Positions 55,685 through 63,891 of a stretch of DNA of 64,000 nucleotides are shown here, piece by piece. The notes under the pieces were generated by a model, which searched no databases, was not told the DNA's origin, and was given only the letters and a program-made list of their open reading frames with translations. Position 1 is the stretch's first letter, and every line of letters begins with the position of its first letter. Origin of the DNA: Candidatus Eremiobacter antarcticus (GTDB taxonomy: Bacteria > Vulcanimicrobiota > Vulcanimicrobiia > Eremiobacterales > Eremiobacteraceae); the NCBI GenBank assembly GCA_003244105.1, contig QHBK01000003.1:354004-418003 (forward strand), in the 5' to 3' direction. A program made the position numbers and the translations under genes.

Positions 55685-56526
55685 GCGGTCTGCAGGGACT
55701 CGCTCGGACGGCGGGCGTTTGTCTCAGGAGCTTTTTGGGGCTCTTGAGCGAGCCCGGTGGGGCAGCGTTCGAGCAGGGCGCAGCGCTCGCAGTGAGGTTC
55801 TTTGCGGCAAGGACCGTCGGCCGCGAAGTCGGCCAACGAGGCCTCTACTGAGTAGGGATCCCTCCCGGCCTTTTGCGCGAGCGATGCGATCAGGCGCTGC
55901 ACGTGCGCGTCCGGAGCGGCGGCATCAACGCAATGAAGCCGTGTCAGCAGGCGCCGCGCCCCCGGATGGCTCCCGGCCATGAAGAATCCCCAACGTTTGA
56001 GCGTCAGGCGCGCCGTCATGGCTCCCAAGCGGCTGAAATCCGCGCGCAGCATCGCGCTCAATCGGGGCCAACCCTCCGAGGGATCATCATCGGCCGCCGC
56101 CGCGGCCACGCGCGCCAGGTACGAACCACCGCCGGTAGTGAGCGCGTGCCAGCGCCGGCCGTTGTCAATGCAGGCGTCGATCTTTGCGCGATTGCGGATG
56201 ATGGGCATCGCCAGCATGGCTGTGGCCCGAGCCTCATCCAGTTCAGCTACTCGCGAGGGTTCGAACCCGCAAAACGCCGCTTCCAAAGCTTCCCGACACC
56301 GCGCCACCGGTCCGAAGCCTAAACCAGCAGCGAAGATCACGCAGCACAGGCGCGCGAACGCGTCACGGTCATCCCGCGGGGCGTCGTGTTCAGCCACGTA
56401 GCGGCGGACGCGAGCCGCCGTTTCATCGCTCCCCGAGCGCGACTCGTTGGAACGCTCGACCATCCGCACGATAGCAGTCAATGCTCGCATGTGAGCATTG
56501 GATGATGGCTGGGATCCTTTCGACAT
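55657..56526 (-). CDS. HhH-GPD superfamily DNA glycosylase with probable iron-sulfur cluster
   Basis: A base-excision repair glycosylase by pattern. From ATG 56526 it has 289 residues; the frame stays open to GTG 56874 (405 residues; see the separate entry). The core FARLCCVIFAAGLGFGPVA ... AAFCGFEPSRVAEL ... PIIRNRAKIDACIDNGR resembles 3-methyladenine glycosylase-type sequences. APDAHVQRLIASL fits the endonuclease III-type VDTHVxR catalytic aspartate. Near the C-terminus, C-x5-C-x2-C-x5-C (CRKEPHCERC ... C) fits a [4Fe-4S] site like that of endonuclease III (C-x6-C-x2-C-x5-C). Substrate unknown. It converges on panE with a 28-base overlap. Confidence 0.6.
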   Translation of the reverse strand: MSKGSQPSSNAHMRALTAIVRMVERSNESRSGSDETAARVRRYVAEHDAPRDDRDAFARLCCVIFAAGLGFGPVARCREALEAAFCGFEPSRVAELDEARATAMLAMPIIRNRAKIDACIDNGRRWHALTTGGGSYLARVAAAAADDDPSEGWPRLSAMLRADFSRLGAMTARLTLKRWGFFMAGSHPGARRLLTRLHCVDAAAPDAHVQRLIASLAQKAGRDPYSVEASLADFAADGPCRKEPHCERCALLERCPTGLAQEPQKAPETNARRPSESLQTAQSACGLPR

Positions 56527-56874
56527 GGACGCATCTCCGGACCGGCCGCACCGGCGCATGAAATCGCGATACGCGCCGAGCTGATGAGGGAGTATGCGGT
56601 GGACGTGGGCGCTTGCGCGCCACCTCGCTTCAACAACTGTGTTCGTGCTCGAAAAGCACGCTACAAAGCGCTTGAGCAGCGAGCGCAGCTCCATTCGGCT
56701 GCGCGCCGATACGAGCGCGCGAATCCCCATCGGCAAGAGTCGGGCATCCAGCACCAATACGCCGCTCGATGAGCTCGCGCGCCTCAGCGCGTCGAGAGCC
56801 AACCGCTTGAGTCGGCCCCGAAGAACGGCTCTGCGCCGAACGACGTCCAGCGCGATAAACCACGTCGCTCGCAC
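56527..56874 (-). other. N-terminal in-frame extension resembling a degenerate REP-associated (Y1-type) transposase domain
   Basis: In frame with the glycosylase and starting at GTG 56874, these 116 residues follow the layout of REP-associated tyrosine transposases: WFIALDVVRRRAVL (like HITFRTKDRRPVF), RLKRLALDAL, then LLPMGIRALVS at the position of MPNHVHLLV, MELRSLLKRFVACF (like LSRLMQRLKSRYA). The two histidines of the HUH motif are missing, so it cannot be an active nuclease. An in-frame TAA (56901-56903 region) bounds it upstream. The resemblance is from memory and tentative. It may be a fused DNA-binding domain or an eroded gene. Confidence 0.35.
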
Positions 56875-57021
56875 CGTTGAACCGCTATCACGCCCTTATG
56901 CTCGTGGGGCAAGTTCACGGACGCCGGGCGAAAGATAACCGGACGTGCGGGGCAAAGTTAGCGGGCCATGCACGACACTCCGGCAGCCGCTCGAGAATCA
57001 AAATCCGAAGAAGAGCATGAG

Positions 57022-57168
57022 ATGTGCTATCATCCCGGCTGTCTGCGCCCGGCCACCCGGGAGGTTTGGACGTTGCAAGGCAACGGCAGCGCGCTGCTGC
57101 CGTTTTGCGATCATCACGCCCGCCGCCGCGAACGTGCCGGCGGCCGTACGTGGTCCAATCGCGCCTGA
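57022..57168 (+). CDS. Small zinc-finger-like protein
   Basis: A 48-residue protein from ATG 57022 (GAAGAAGAG upstream). An in-frame ATG at 56968 would add 18 charged residues. It reads CYHPGC near the start and FCDHHARRRE later: a C-x4-C ... C-x2-H pattern found in many tiny bacterial zinc-binding proteins. It ends 18 bases before the metallothionein gene and is probably co-transcribed with it. A metal-related role is an inference from that position. Confidence 0.6.
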   Translation: MCYHPGCLRPATREVWTLQGNGSALLPFCDHHARRRERAGGRTWSNRA

Positions 57169-57186
57169 CACAATCGGGAGGTTGGT

Positions 57187-57354
57187 GTGGCCGAATCGAA
57201 ATGCGATCACGCGACCTGTAACTGCACCGTGACCGAGCATACGACGAGTTCCAGTTACTGCAGCGATTATTGCCGGCACCGCGGCGGCGCCTCCGTGAAG
57301 TGCGAGTGCGGCCATGCCGAATGCGCCGGCGGTCCCAAAGAAGTTGTGAAATAA
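57187..57354 (+). CDS. Bacterial metallothionein (SmtA/BmtA family)
   Basis: A 55-residue cysteine-rich metal-binding protein with GTG start 57187 behind GGGAGG. Cysteines are at 6, 11, 13, 25, 29, 39, 41 and 46; histidines at 8, 18, 31 and 43. The pattern matches cyanobacterial SmtA: KCDHATCNCTV aligns with KCACEPCLCNV (one Cys is His here), SYCSDYC with YYCSEAC, and CECGHAEC with the CGHTGC end. SmtA-type proteins hold zinc or cadmium in a Cys/His cluster. No SmtB-type repressor gene is next to it. Confidence 0.9.
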   Translation: MAESKCDHATCNCTVTEHTTSSSYCSDYCRHRGGASVKCECGHAECAGGPKEVVK

Positions 57355-57388
57355 AAGCCCTCGAGGAAGAGCGCCACACCCAACGTTT

Positions 57389-58930
57389 CTAGGCGACGCT
57401 TGAGAGCAGCGAGCGATCGAGACTGCGGTATGAGATCGCCTCAGCCACGTGAGCGCTCTCGATTGAATCTCTTTCCGCAAGGTCAGCGACGGTGCGCGCG
57501 ACCCGCAGAATCCTGTCGTGCGCCCGCGCCGAGAGGTGCAGCTTGCCGACCGCCGTCGCAAGCAAACCCCGAGCGGAATCATCGAGCCGGCAAAAGTCGC
57601 GAAGCAGCTTCTGTGGCATTGACGCGTTGCTGCCCCGGTCACCCAGCCTCGCTCGCTGACGGATGCGCGCCGTCTCGACGCGCGACCGTACGCGGTCGGA
57701 CGACTCCGCGACGGACGAACGTGCAAGATCCGCATATGGCACCCGTGGCACTTCCACATGGATGTCTATCCGGTCCAGCAGCGGCCCCGAAAGCTTGGAC
57801 ACGTAGCGGCCGATGACGTGCGGGGAACACGTGCAACCGCGCAAGCGGTCGCCTCGATAGCCGCAAGGGCATGGGTTGAGGCTGGCGACGAGCATGAAAT
57901 CCGCTGGATAGGTGACGGTGCCAGACGCGCGGCTCACCGTCACGAAGTGGTCCTCCAAGGGCTGCCGCAGCACCTCAAGCACGTGCCTCGGAAACTCTGG
58001 GAGCTCATCCAGGAACAGCACGCCAAGATGCGCCAGCGAGATCTCACCTGGCCGCGGCACTGATCCGCCGCCGACAAGGGCCGCGGCGCTCAGGGTGTGA
58101 TGCGGCGCCCGAAAGGGTCGCGCGCTGACGAGCCGGGATTTGTGTTTGAGCAGGCCGCTGACGCTATACAGCTTCGTCACTTCCAATGCTTCCGTTTGGG
58201 TCATCGAGGGCAGGATGGACGGCAGTCGCCGCGCCAGCATCGTCTTTCCGCTCCCTGGTGCGCCAACCATCAACATATTGTGGCCGCCTGCGGCCGCCAC
58301 TTCCATCGCGCGCCGGGCGCAGTCTTGTCCCCGCACGTCTTCGAGGTCTTCGGCGTAAGAGGCCCGCCCAGCGTCGGCCTGCGGCGGCGGCCCGCCGCTC
58401 GCAACGGCCACCTCGTTCAAGCCTAAGACCACCTGCACTGCTTGCTGCAGCGTGCGAATGGGGTACAGCTGCAAGCCATCCACCAGAACTGCCTCCGGCA
58501 GATTGTCGGCCGGCAGCAAGAGCTTTTTGAACCCGGCCTGTTTCGCGCCGATCGCGGCAGGCAAAATGCCGCCGACGGGTTTCACCGCACCGTCGAGCGC
58601 GAGTTCCCCCAAACAGACGATGTCTTTCAAGCGGCCACCGTCGAGTTGCTGATCCATCGCCAGAATCGTGAGCGCGAGCGCAACGTCGAACGCCGCTCCC
58701 TCTTTGCGTATGTCCGCGGGGGCGAGATTGACCACGACCTTGTACGTCGGAAAAAGGAAGCCGCACGAGCGCACTGCCGCGTTGACCCGCTCCTTGGATT
58801 CTTGGATCGAGCGATCGGCAAGACCGACGATGTGGATGGTCGGATCCGCTGTCGGCACACCTACAACCTCAACGCCGACGATATAGGCGTCGATGCCGCG
58901 CACGGCGGCCGAATAACCGATGGCGAGCAC
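57389..58930 (-). CDS. comM: ComM/YifB family Mg chelatase-like ATPase
   Basis: AAA+ hexameric helicase that drives branch migration during natural transformation. GTG 58930 (VLAIGYSAAVRGID) gives 513 residues, normal for ComM. The N-terminal domain is Lon-protease-like in fold (HIVGLADRSIQESKERVNAA, VNLAPADIRKEGAAFD). The ATPase has Walker A MVGAPGSGKTMLARRL and Walker B GVLFLDELPEFPRHVLEVLRQPLE, then SLNPCPCGYRGD with its cysteines and the C-terminal domain with the sensor-2 region HLSARAHDRILRVARTVADL. With dprA it suggests competence. Confidence 0.94.
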   Translation of the reverse strand: MLAIGYSAAVRGIDAYIVGVEVVGVPTADPTIHIVGLADRSIQESKERVNAAVRSCGFLFPTYKVVVNLAPADIRKEGAAFDVALALTILAMDQQLDGGRLKDIVCLGELALDGAVKPVGGILPAAIGAKQAGFKKLLLPADNLPEAVLVDGLQLYPIRTLQQAVQVVLGLNEVAVASGGPPPQADAGRASYAEDLEDVRGQDCARRAMEVAAAGGHNMLMVGAPGSGKTMLARRLPSILPSMTQTEALEVTKLYSVSGLLKHKSRLVSARPFRAPHHTLSAAALVGGGSVPRPGEISLAHLGVLFLDELPEFPRHVLEVLRQPLEDHFVTVSRASGTVTYPADFMLVASLNPCPCGYRGDRLRGCTCSPHVIGRYVSKLSGPLLDRIDIHVEVPRVPYADLARSSVAESSDRVRSRVETARIRQRARLGDRGSNASMPQKLLRDFCRLDDSARGLLATAVGKLHLSARAHDRILRVARTVADLAERDSIESAHVAEAISYRSLDRSLLSSVA

Positions 58931-58997
58931 GCAGCGCTTTTCACGTCGTACGGTCCGCCGGTCTATCGGCCTCGGGCGGCAACGGGGCCGGATCGGA

Positions 58998-59708
58998 TCA
59001 GCCCGCGCTTGCGCCTCGGAGGGGCACCAGCTCCAAAGACGTGTATAATCGAAAGCCCGGCACAAATGACGGCACCTTGCGCCGCCTCACAACGGTGAAG
59101 CGCCGCTGCAGTTCGGGCAGAATTCGCTCGCGCCGGTTTTTGAAATCGTCGCTGGCGTCTTGTCCGGTCGCAAGCAAGAGAGCGAGATCCAGCAGCTTTG
59201 AGATCGCGGGCGTCACGACGATACACGAACCGCCGGGCTCTAAGACCCGCGCTATCTCATCGCACGCGCGCGGCAGGTCGTCGATGAATTCCAACGCGCT
59301 GACGCACACGACGCAGTCGAAAGAGCAAGCCGGAAACGGAAGGTCGGTCGCGCTGCCCGTCATCAACGTCGCCTGCACGCTGAAGTCGTGGAGAATGGAA
59401 GCGACGCGTTCGTTTTCCGAATGTATGTCGAGACCGTAGAGTTCGTCGCAATGACGCGCCAGTTCCGGCAAGAAGATCCCCGAACCGTATCCGATCTCCA
59501 GCAGCCGCGTCATCCGCCTGCTGCCAAGCAGCGCGACGACCGCTTTAAATCTCAACCTCGAAAGCGTCCCGATGAGCGGCCGGAAATTCCAGTCGGCGTG
59601 GTCGACGGGCCCCGTGGTGACCAATGAGCCCGCCGGCAGCAGCCGTAGGGGCGGGTTTTTGCTGGCGTCTGGCAGAGGCAGGGTCCTGCGCGGCGTGTCG
59701 GCTCCCAT
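58998..59708 (-). CDS. Class I SAM-dependent methyltransferase
   Basis: A 236-residue methyltransferase. Motif I is LLEIGYGSGIFLPELA, the acidic residue after strand 2 is in LYGLDIHSEN, and FDCVVCVSALEFIDDLPRACDEIARVLEPGGSCIVVTP is motifs II-III of the UbiE/Methyltransf_11 type. The substrate is not evident. It is transcribed towards comM, with a 67-base gap. Its upstream gap contains the DnaA-box-like cluster. Confidence 0.85.
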   Translation of the reverse strand: MGADTPRRTLPLPDASKNPPLRLLPAGSLVTTGPVDHADWNFRPLIGTLSRLRFKAVVALLGSRRMTRLLEIGYGSGIFLPELARHCDELYGLDIHSENERVASILHDFSVQATLMTGSATDLPFPACSFDCVVCVSALEFIDDLPRACDEIARVLEPGGSCIVVTPAISKLLDLALLLATGQDASDDFKNRRERILPELQRRFTVVRRRKVPSFVPGFRLYTSLELVPLRGASAG

Positions 59709-59783
59709 CTCATGAGTATCGGAACAGGGAATAGGCTGCAGGACCGCGAGAAGATTAACCTTCCGCGCTGGAATCGGTGCGGA

Positions 59784-59826
59784 CTATCCACATATCCACA
59801 CCGCCGCAGCCCACGCGTGTGGATAG
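59784..59826. repeat. Cluster of three DnaA-box-like sites / inverted repeat
   Basis: CTATCCACA (59784-59792), ATATCCACA (59792-59800) and, inverted, TGTGGATAG (59818-59826). Each matches the DnaA box TTATCCACA at eight of nine positions, and the first and third are exact inverted repeats. They lie in the 212-base gap between divergently transcribed genes (methyltransferase and ABC importer). No dnaA or dnaN is near, so this is not the usual origin context. Confidence 0.5.
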
Positions 59827-59920
59827 CATGGAAATGTGAGAAACAACGGCCGTCACTATCTCTTAGGAAAGGCAGAGCGAGCTCGTGAAGTGTTCACAAA
59901 CGCGAACGACGGGAGATACG

Positions 59921-60922
59921 GTGAGGATGCGCAGACCAAGCGTTCACGCTGTCAGATCCGCGTGGCTGGCGAGCATCGCATGTGCGGTGGTGTTGGCGGG
60001 GGGATTGACCGCCTGCAGCAAGAGCCAGAACACTTCGGAGACGTCGTCCAACGTCTCCAACACCCAGAGCGGCGCGCCCGCCGCCTCATCGGCACCGAAG
60101 ACCATCGGCGTGTCGCTCCTCGATTTGGAGGCGCAATTCTACCAAACGATGGAACAGGGCATGAAGGACCAAGCCGCGACCTACGGTTACACGATCGCCT
60201 TTCAAGACGCCAACCACGATCAAGCGAAGCAGACGTCGCAGGTGGAGGACTTCATAAGCCGGCGAGTGGACGCGATCATCCTCTCGCCCGCAGACTCCAA
60301 GGCGGTCGGTCCGGCCATCGTCGAGGCGAACAACGCGCACATACCCGTGTTCACGGCTGACATCGCGAGCACCGCATCGGTCGGCAGCGTGGTCTCACAC
60401 GTCGCCTCGGACAACGTCCAAGGCGGAAAAGTCGCCGCTGACCTCTTGGGCAACGCCTTGCACGGTCAGGGCACCATCGCGATCATCGACGAGCCGGAAG
60501 TGACCTCCGTGCAAGACCGCGTGCGGGGCTTCAAACAAGAGCTGGGTGCCAAATTTCCGAGCATCGCCATCGTCACCGATCAGCCGGCTGGAGGCAGCCG
60601 CAAGAAAGCCTCCGACGTGATGGACAACCTGATGCAGCAATTTCCCAATCTGTCGGGCGTGTTCGGCATCAACGACGATTCAGCGCTCGGCGCGCTTGCG
60701 GCGATCCGTTCGGCCGGCAAAGTCGGGAAGATAAAAATTGTCGGGTACGACGCAACCCCTGAAGCTAAGAAGGCGATCGATTCCGGAGCCATGGTCGGCG
60801 ACCCCGAGCAGCACCCGGACCAGATCGGGAAACTGACCATCGACCAGATCCACGTCTACTTCAGCGGCGGTTCGCCGCCTCCGAAGCTTCCCGTGACCGT
60901 CGGATCGTACAGCGGAAAGTAG
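59921..60922 (+). CDS. Ribose-type ABC transporter, substrate-binding lipoprotein
   Basis: Periplasmic sugar-binding protein of the RbsB type, 333 residues from GTG 59921 (GGGAG upstream; GTG 59885 is a weaker alternative). The lipoprotein signal peptide ends VVLAGGLTAC with Cys as lipid anchor. The mature protein opens IGVSLLDLEAQFYQTMEQGMKDQAATYGY, then RRVDAIILSPADSKAVGPAIVEANNAHIPVFTAD, and in the second lobe GVFGINDDSALGALAAIRSAGK and IVGYDATPEAKKAI, a periplasmic-binding-protein family 4 pattern. First gene of a three-gene importer operon. Confidence 0.93.
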   Translation: MRMRRPSVHAVRSAWLASIACAVVLAGGLTACSKSQNTSETSSNVSNTQSGAPAASSAPKTIGVSLLDLEAQFYQTMEQGMKDQAATYGYTIAFQDANHDQAKQTSQVEDFISRRVDAIILSPADSKAVGPAIVEANNAHIPVFTADIASTASVGSVVSHVASDNVQGGKVAADLLGNALHGQGTIAIIDEPEVTSVQDRVRGFKQELGAKFPSIAIVTDQPAGGSRKKASDVMDNLMQQFPNLSGVFGINDDSALGALAAIRSAGKVGKIKIVGYDATPEAKKAIDSGAMVGDPEQHPDQIGKLTIDQIHVYFSGGSPPPKLPVTVGSYSGK

Positions 60923-60951
60923 ACGTCCGATACCGATCACAGCCTGACCGC

Positions 60952-62493
60952 ATGCAGTTCCCCGGGGCGGAATCACCGCCCGTCACAAGCGCCGCGGACG
61001 TTCCGTACCTCGCGATGCGCCATATCAGCAAATCGTATCCCGGCGTACAGGCTCTCGATGATGTGAGCTTCGACGTGCGGCGCGGCGAGGTGCATGCGCT
61101 GGTCGGCGAAAACGGCGCCGGCAAGTCCACGCTCGTGAAGGTCCTCGCCGGAGCGGTGACCGCGGACAAGGGAGACGTGCTCGTCGGCGGCCGTCCGGCC
61201 GCCATCCATTCGCCAAAGCGGGCAGAGCAGCTGGGCATCGCGCTCATCTATCAGGAGTTCAATCTCATTCCCGGCCTCAGCGTCGCGGAGAACGTGATGT
61301 TGGGGCGAGAGCCGACCCGCGGTTTTTCGATCGATTGGCACCAACTGCGGGAACGAGCGGCTCGCGCGTTGGCACGCCTGCACGTGGAGCTGCCCTTGAA
61401 CGTCGAGGTCCGCACGCTATCCATCGCACAGCAGCAGATGGTTGAGATCGCCAAGGCGCTGTCAACCGATGCGCGCATCATCGTCATGGATGAGCCGTCG
61501 GCCGCGCTCACGACGCAAGAAGTCCGCAAGCTCTTCGACATCATCGCTGCGCTCAAGCGCGACGGCGTCGGCATCGTGTACATCTCCCACCGCCTGGAGG
61601 AGATCTTCGCGATCGCCGACCGGGTGACGATTTTCCGCGACGGAAAACACGTGAAAACCGACGCGCTGAGCTCCTTCACGCAAGACGACATGATCCGGTT
61701 CATGGTCGGACGCAACCTCGCGGCGCATTTCCCCACACTGCCGCCCGAACCGGCTCGCGCACAGCCGCTGCTGTCGGTCCAGGGGCTGACCATGCCGGGC
61801 CGCGTCAACGACATCTCGTTGGACCTGTACGCGGGCGAGATCGTCGGATTTGCCGGCTTGATCGGCTCAGGGCGGACGTCGTTGCTGCGGGGCATCTGCG
61901 GGGCGGACCCGGTCGCCGCCGGGACCATGCTGTTGGAAGGGAAACCATTTCAACCGCGCGGGCCACACGATGCCATCGAAGCGGGCTTGGCGCTCGTCAC
62001 CGAAGATCGCAAAAGCCAAGGGCTGATCCTCGGGATGAGCGTGCGCGAGAACGTGACGTTACCGCATCTCGCGGATTTCGTCCATCGCGGACGGATCGAC
62101 CGCCGCGAAGAGGCGGCCGCCGTCGCAAAGCTGGCCGCCGACCTTCACATCAGGACCCCCACGCTCGAGCAGCTCGTACGCAATCTGTCAGGCGGCAACC
62201 AGCAGAAAGTTGTGCTGGCCAAGTGGCTCTTGCAGAAAGCGAAGATCATCTGTTTCGATGAGCCGACGCGTGGCATCGATATCGGTGCCAAAGCGGAGAT
62301 CTACGAGCTGATGTCCGCTTTGGCGGCGTCGGGCACGGCCATCTTGATGGCCTCATCCGAATTGCCGGAAGTGCTCGGCATGTCCATGCGCATCGCGGTC
62401 ATGCACGAGGGGCGCATCGCGCGCATCTTCGCCCGCGGAGAAGGATCGCAAGAGGAGATCATGCGGTACGCTGTGGGGACGGTGGCGGCCTGA
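60952..62493 (+). CDS. Ribose-type ABC transporter, ATP-binding protein (double ATPase)
   Basis: Two fused ATPase domains, 513 residues, as in RbsA/XylG/MglA. The first (about 20-250) has Walker A VGENGAGKSTLVKVL and Walker B IIVMDEPSAALTTQE. The second (about 275-505) has a degenerate P-loop GLIGSGRTSLLRGI, signature LSGGNQQKVVLAKWL and Walker B IICFDEPTRGIDIGAKAEI. Degeneration of one P-loop is usual in this family. It begins 29 bases after the binding protein and its stop overlaps the permease ATG (TGATG). Confidence 0.95.
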   Translation: MQFPGAESPPVTSAADVPYLAMRHISKSYPGVQALDDVSFDVRRGEVHALVGENGAGKSTLVKVLAGAVTADKGDVLVGGRPAAIHSPKRAEQLGIALIYQEFNLIPGLSVAENVMLGREPTRGFSIDWHQLRERAARALARLHVELPLNVEVRTLSIAQQQMVEIAKALSTDARIIVMDEPSAALTTQEVRKLFDIIAALKRDGVGIVYISHRLEEIFAIADRVTIFRDGKHVKTDALSSFTQDDMIRFMVGRNLAAHFPTLPPEPARAQPLLSVQGLTMPGRVNDISLDLYAGEIVGFAGLIGSGRTSLLRGICGADPVAAGTMLLEGKPFQPRGPHDAIEAGLALVTEDRKSQGLILGMSVRENVTLPHLADFVHRGRIDRREEAAAVAKLAADLHIRTPTLEQLVRNLSGGNQQKVVLAKWLLQKAKIICFDEPTRGIDIGAKAEIYELMSALAASGTAILMASSELPEVLGMSMRIAVMHEGRIARIFARGEGSQEEIMRYAVGTVAA

Positions 62494-63542
62494 TGACGGC
62501 CGGCGAGTCGGTGGCCGCTCAAGCGGTCGAGACACAGACGCAAAAGGCCGCTGCGAAAAAGCAGCGCGCCGCGCTGCTGCGGACGGTCGGCCTGTTCATC
62601 TTTCTCGTCATCGTGCTGGCGGTGCTCAATCGCGCGACACACGGCAATTTCTTGGCCCCGGGCAATGTCCTCAACGTCTTGCGCCAGATCGCCGTCAATG
62701 CGATCATCGCAGTCGGTCAGACGCTCGTCATCATCACCGCTGGGATCGATTTGTCGGTGGGCTCGCTCATCGCACTGACCGGCGTGCTGATGGCAGGCAC
62801 CCTTGCGTCGCATCCCTCGGTGGCCGTGGGCTTGCTCTTGGCCGTGCTCGTCGGACTTTCGGCGGGAGGCTTCGCCGGATTCATCAACGGCCTGCCTGTG
62901 GTCCGTTTCGGCCTGCCGCCGTTCATCACCACGCTCGCGATGATGCTGATGGCCCGCGGGCTTGCTTTCATGTACACGAACGGCCAGCCCATCGAGATCG
63001 ACAACCACGCCTTCAATTCGATCGGCAATGGCTTCATGTTCCCCTCGCTCGGCCATCTGATCGGGATCCCGGGCATTCCGACGCAGATCCTCGTGATGCT
63101 GGCGGTCGTGCTCGTGGGCGGTTATGTCCTCACGCAGACGCGTTTCGGGCGCTACGTCTACGCAATAGGCGGCAACGAGGAAGCTGCCCGCCTGTCGGGG
63201 ATCAATGTCTTCGGAGTCAAACTCAGCGTTTACATCATCGCGGGCGCGTTGGCGGGTCTGTCCAGCTTGTTGCTGGCCGGTCATCTCAACTCGGGGAGCC
63301 CGCAGTCGGGCGTGGGCTACGAGCTGCAGAGCATCGCTGCCGTCGTGGTGGGTGGTACGTCGCTGATGGGCGGCCGTGGCTCCATCAGCGGTACATTCAT
63401 AGGAGCGCTGCTCATCGGGATGTTGTATAATTTGATGAATCTCCTGAGCATACAATCATACGCCCAGGAAGTCGTGTTGGGGGCGGTGATTCTTATCGCG
63501 GTGCTGCTCGACCAGCTTCGCCGGCAGTATTTGACGACGTAG
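62493..63542 (+). CDS. Ribose-type ABC transporter, permease
   Basis: Inner-membrane permease of the RbsC type, 349 residues with eight to ten hydrophobic helices. GQTLVIITAGIDLSVGSLIALTGVLMA is the family's conserved early block; FITTLAMMLMARGLAFMYTNG and FGRYVYAIGGNEEAARLSGINV (the EAA-like loop that contacts the ATPase) follow, and SLMGGRGSISGTFIGALLIGMLYN near the end. It completes a sugar or autoinducer-type importer whose substrate cannot be inferred; no sugar kinase or isomerase lies in the operon. Confidence 0.95.
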   Translation: MTAGESVAAQAVETQTQKAAAKKQRAALLRTVGLFIFLVIVLAVLNRATHGNFLAPGNVLNVLRQIAVNAIIAVGQTLVIITAGIDLSVGSLIALTGVLMAGTLASHPSVAVGLLLAVLVGLSAGGFAGFINGLPVVRFGLPPFITTLAMMLMARGLAFMYTNGQPIEIDNHAFNSIGNGFMFPSLGHLIGIPGIPTQILVMLAVVLVGGYVLTQTRFGRYVYAIGGNEEAARLSGINVFGVKLSVYIIAGALAGLSSLLLAGHLNSGSPQSGVGYELQSIAAVVVGGTSLMGGRGSISGTFIGALLIGMLYNLMNLLSIQSYAQEVVLGAVILIAVLLDQLRRQYLTT

Positions 63543-63552
63543 CGGAAATTTC

Positions 63553-63891
63553 ATGAGGGAGCAAGCTTGGGAACGGGTCGATCCACTGGTCGCGCGGTGG
63601 AAGAAATTCACCATGTCCGACGACGCAGACCGCGTTGCCGCGGTCGAGCACTCGCCAACGCCTGAACTGCAGCGCTATATCAAGGAAGTGGACGAGGTTC
63701 GCGCCGACATCGACAGCCTCGTGGAGGCGCTCGAGAAAAAGTACGGCGTCTTCGAAACCGGCGATATCGGCGCGGATGCGCCTCCCGACGAAGGGGACGC
63801 CCACCGGCACCGAGCGCTGATCGCGCTGCGCCAAGCGTACGACGAGACGAACGCGGAGATAGAGGACCGGCAACTGGCGGGCGAAGTCTAG
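63553..63891 (+). CDS. Hypothetical small acidic helical protein
   Basis: A 112-residue acidic protein following the permease by ten bases. From ELQRYIKEVDEVRADIDSLVEALEKKYGVFETGD it is predicted helical, possibly coiled coil; there is no signal peptide or membrane segment. A second possible start is ATG 63613. I do not recognise a family. Between its stop and the window end there are two GC-rich inverted repeats (63892-63936) without a clear T run, and no gene. Confidence 0.5.
   Translation: MREQAWERVDPLVARWKKFTMSDDADRVAAVEHSPTPELQRYIKEVDEVRADIDSLVEALEKKYGVFETGDIGADAPPDEGDAHRHRALIALRQAYDETNAEIEDRQLAGEV

Noticed and set aside
56240-56270. GGTTCGAACCC looks like the T-arm of a tRNA.
   Set aside because: It lies inside the glycosylase coding region and no acceptor stem, D-arm or anticodon arm can be formed around it.
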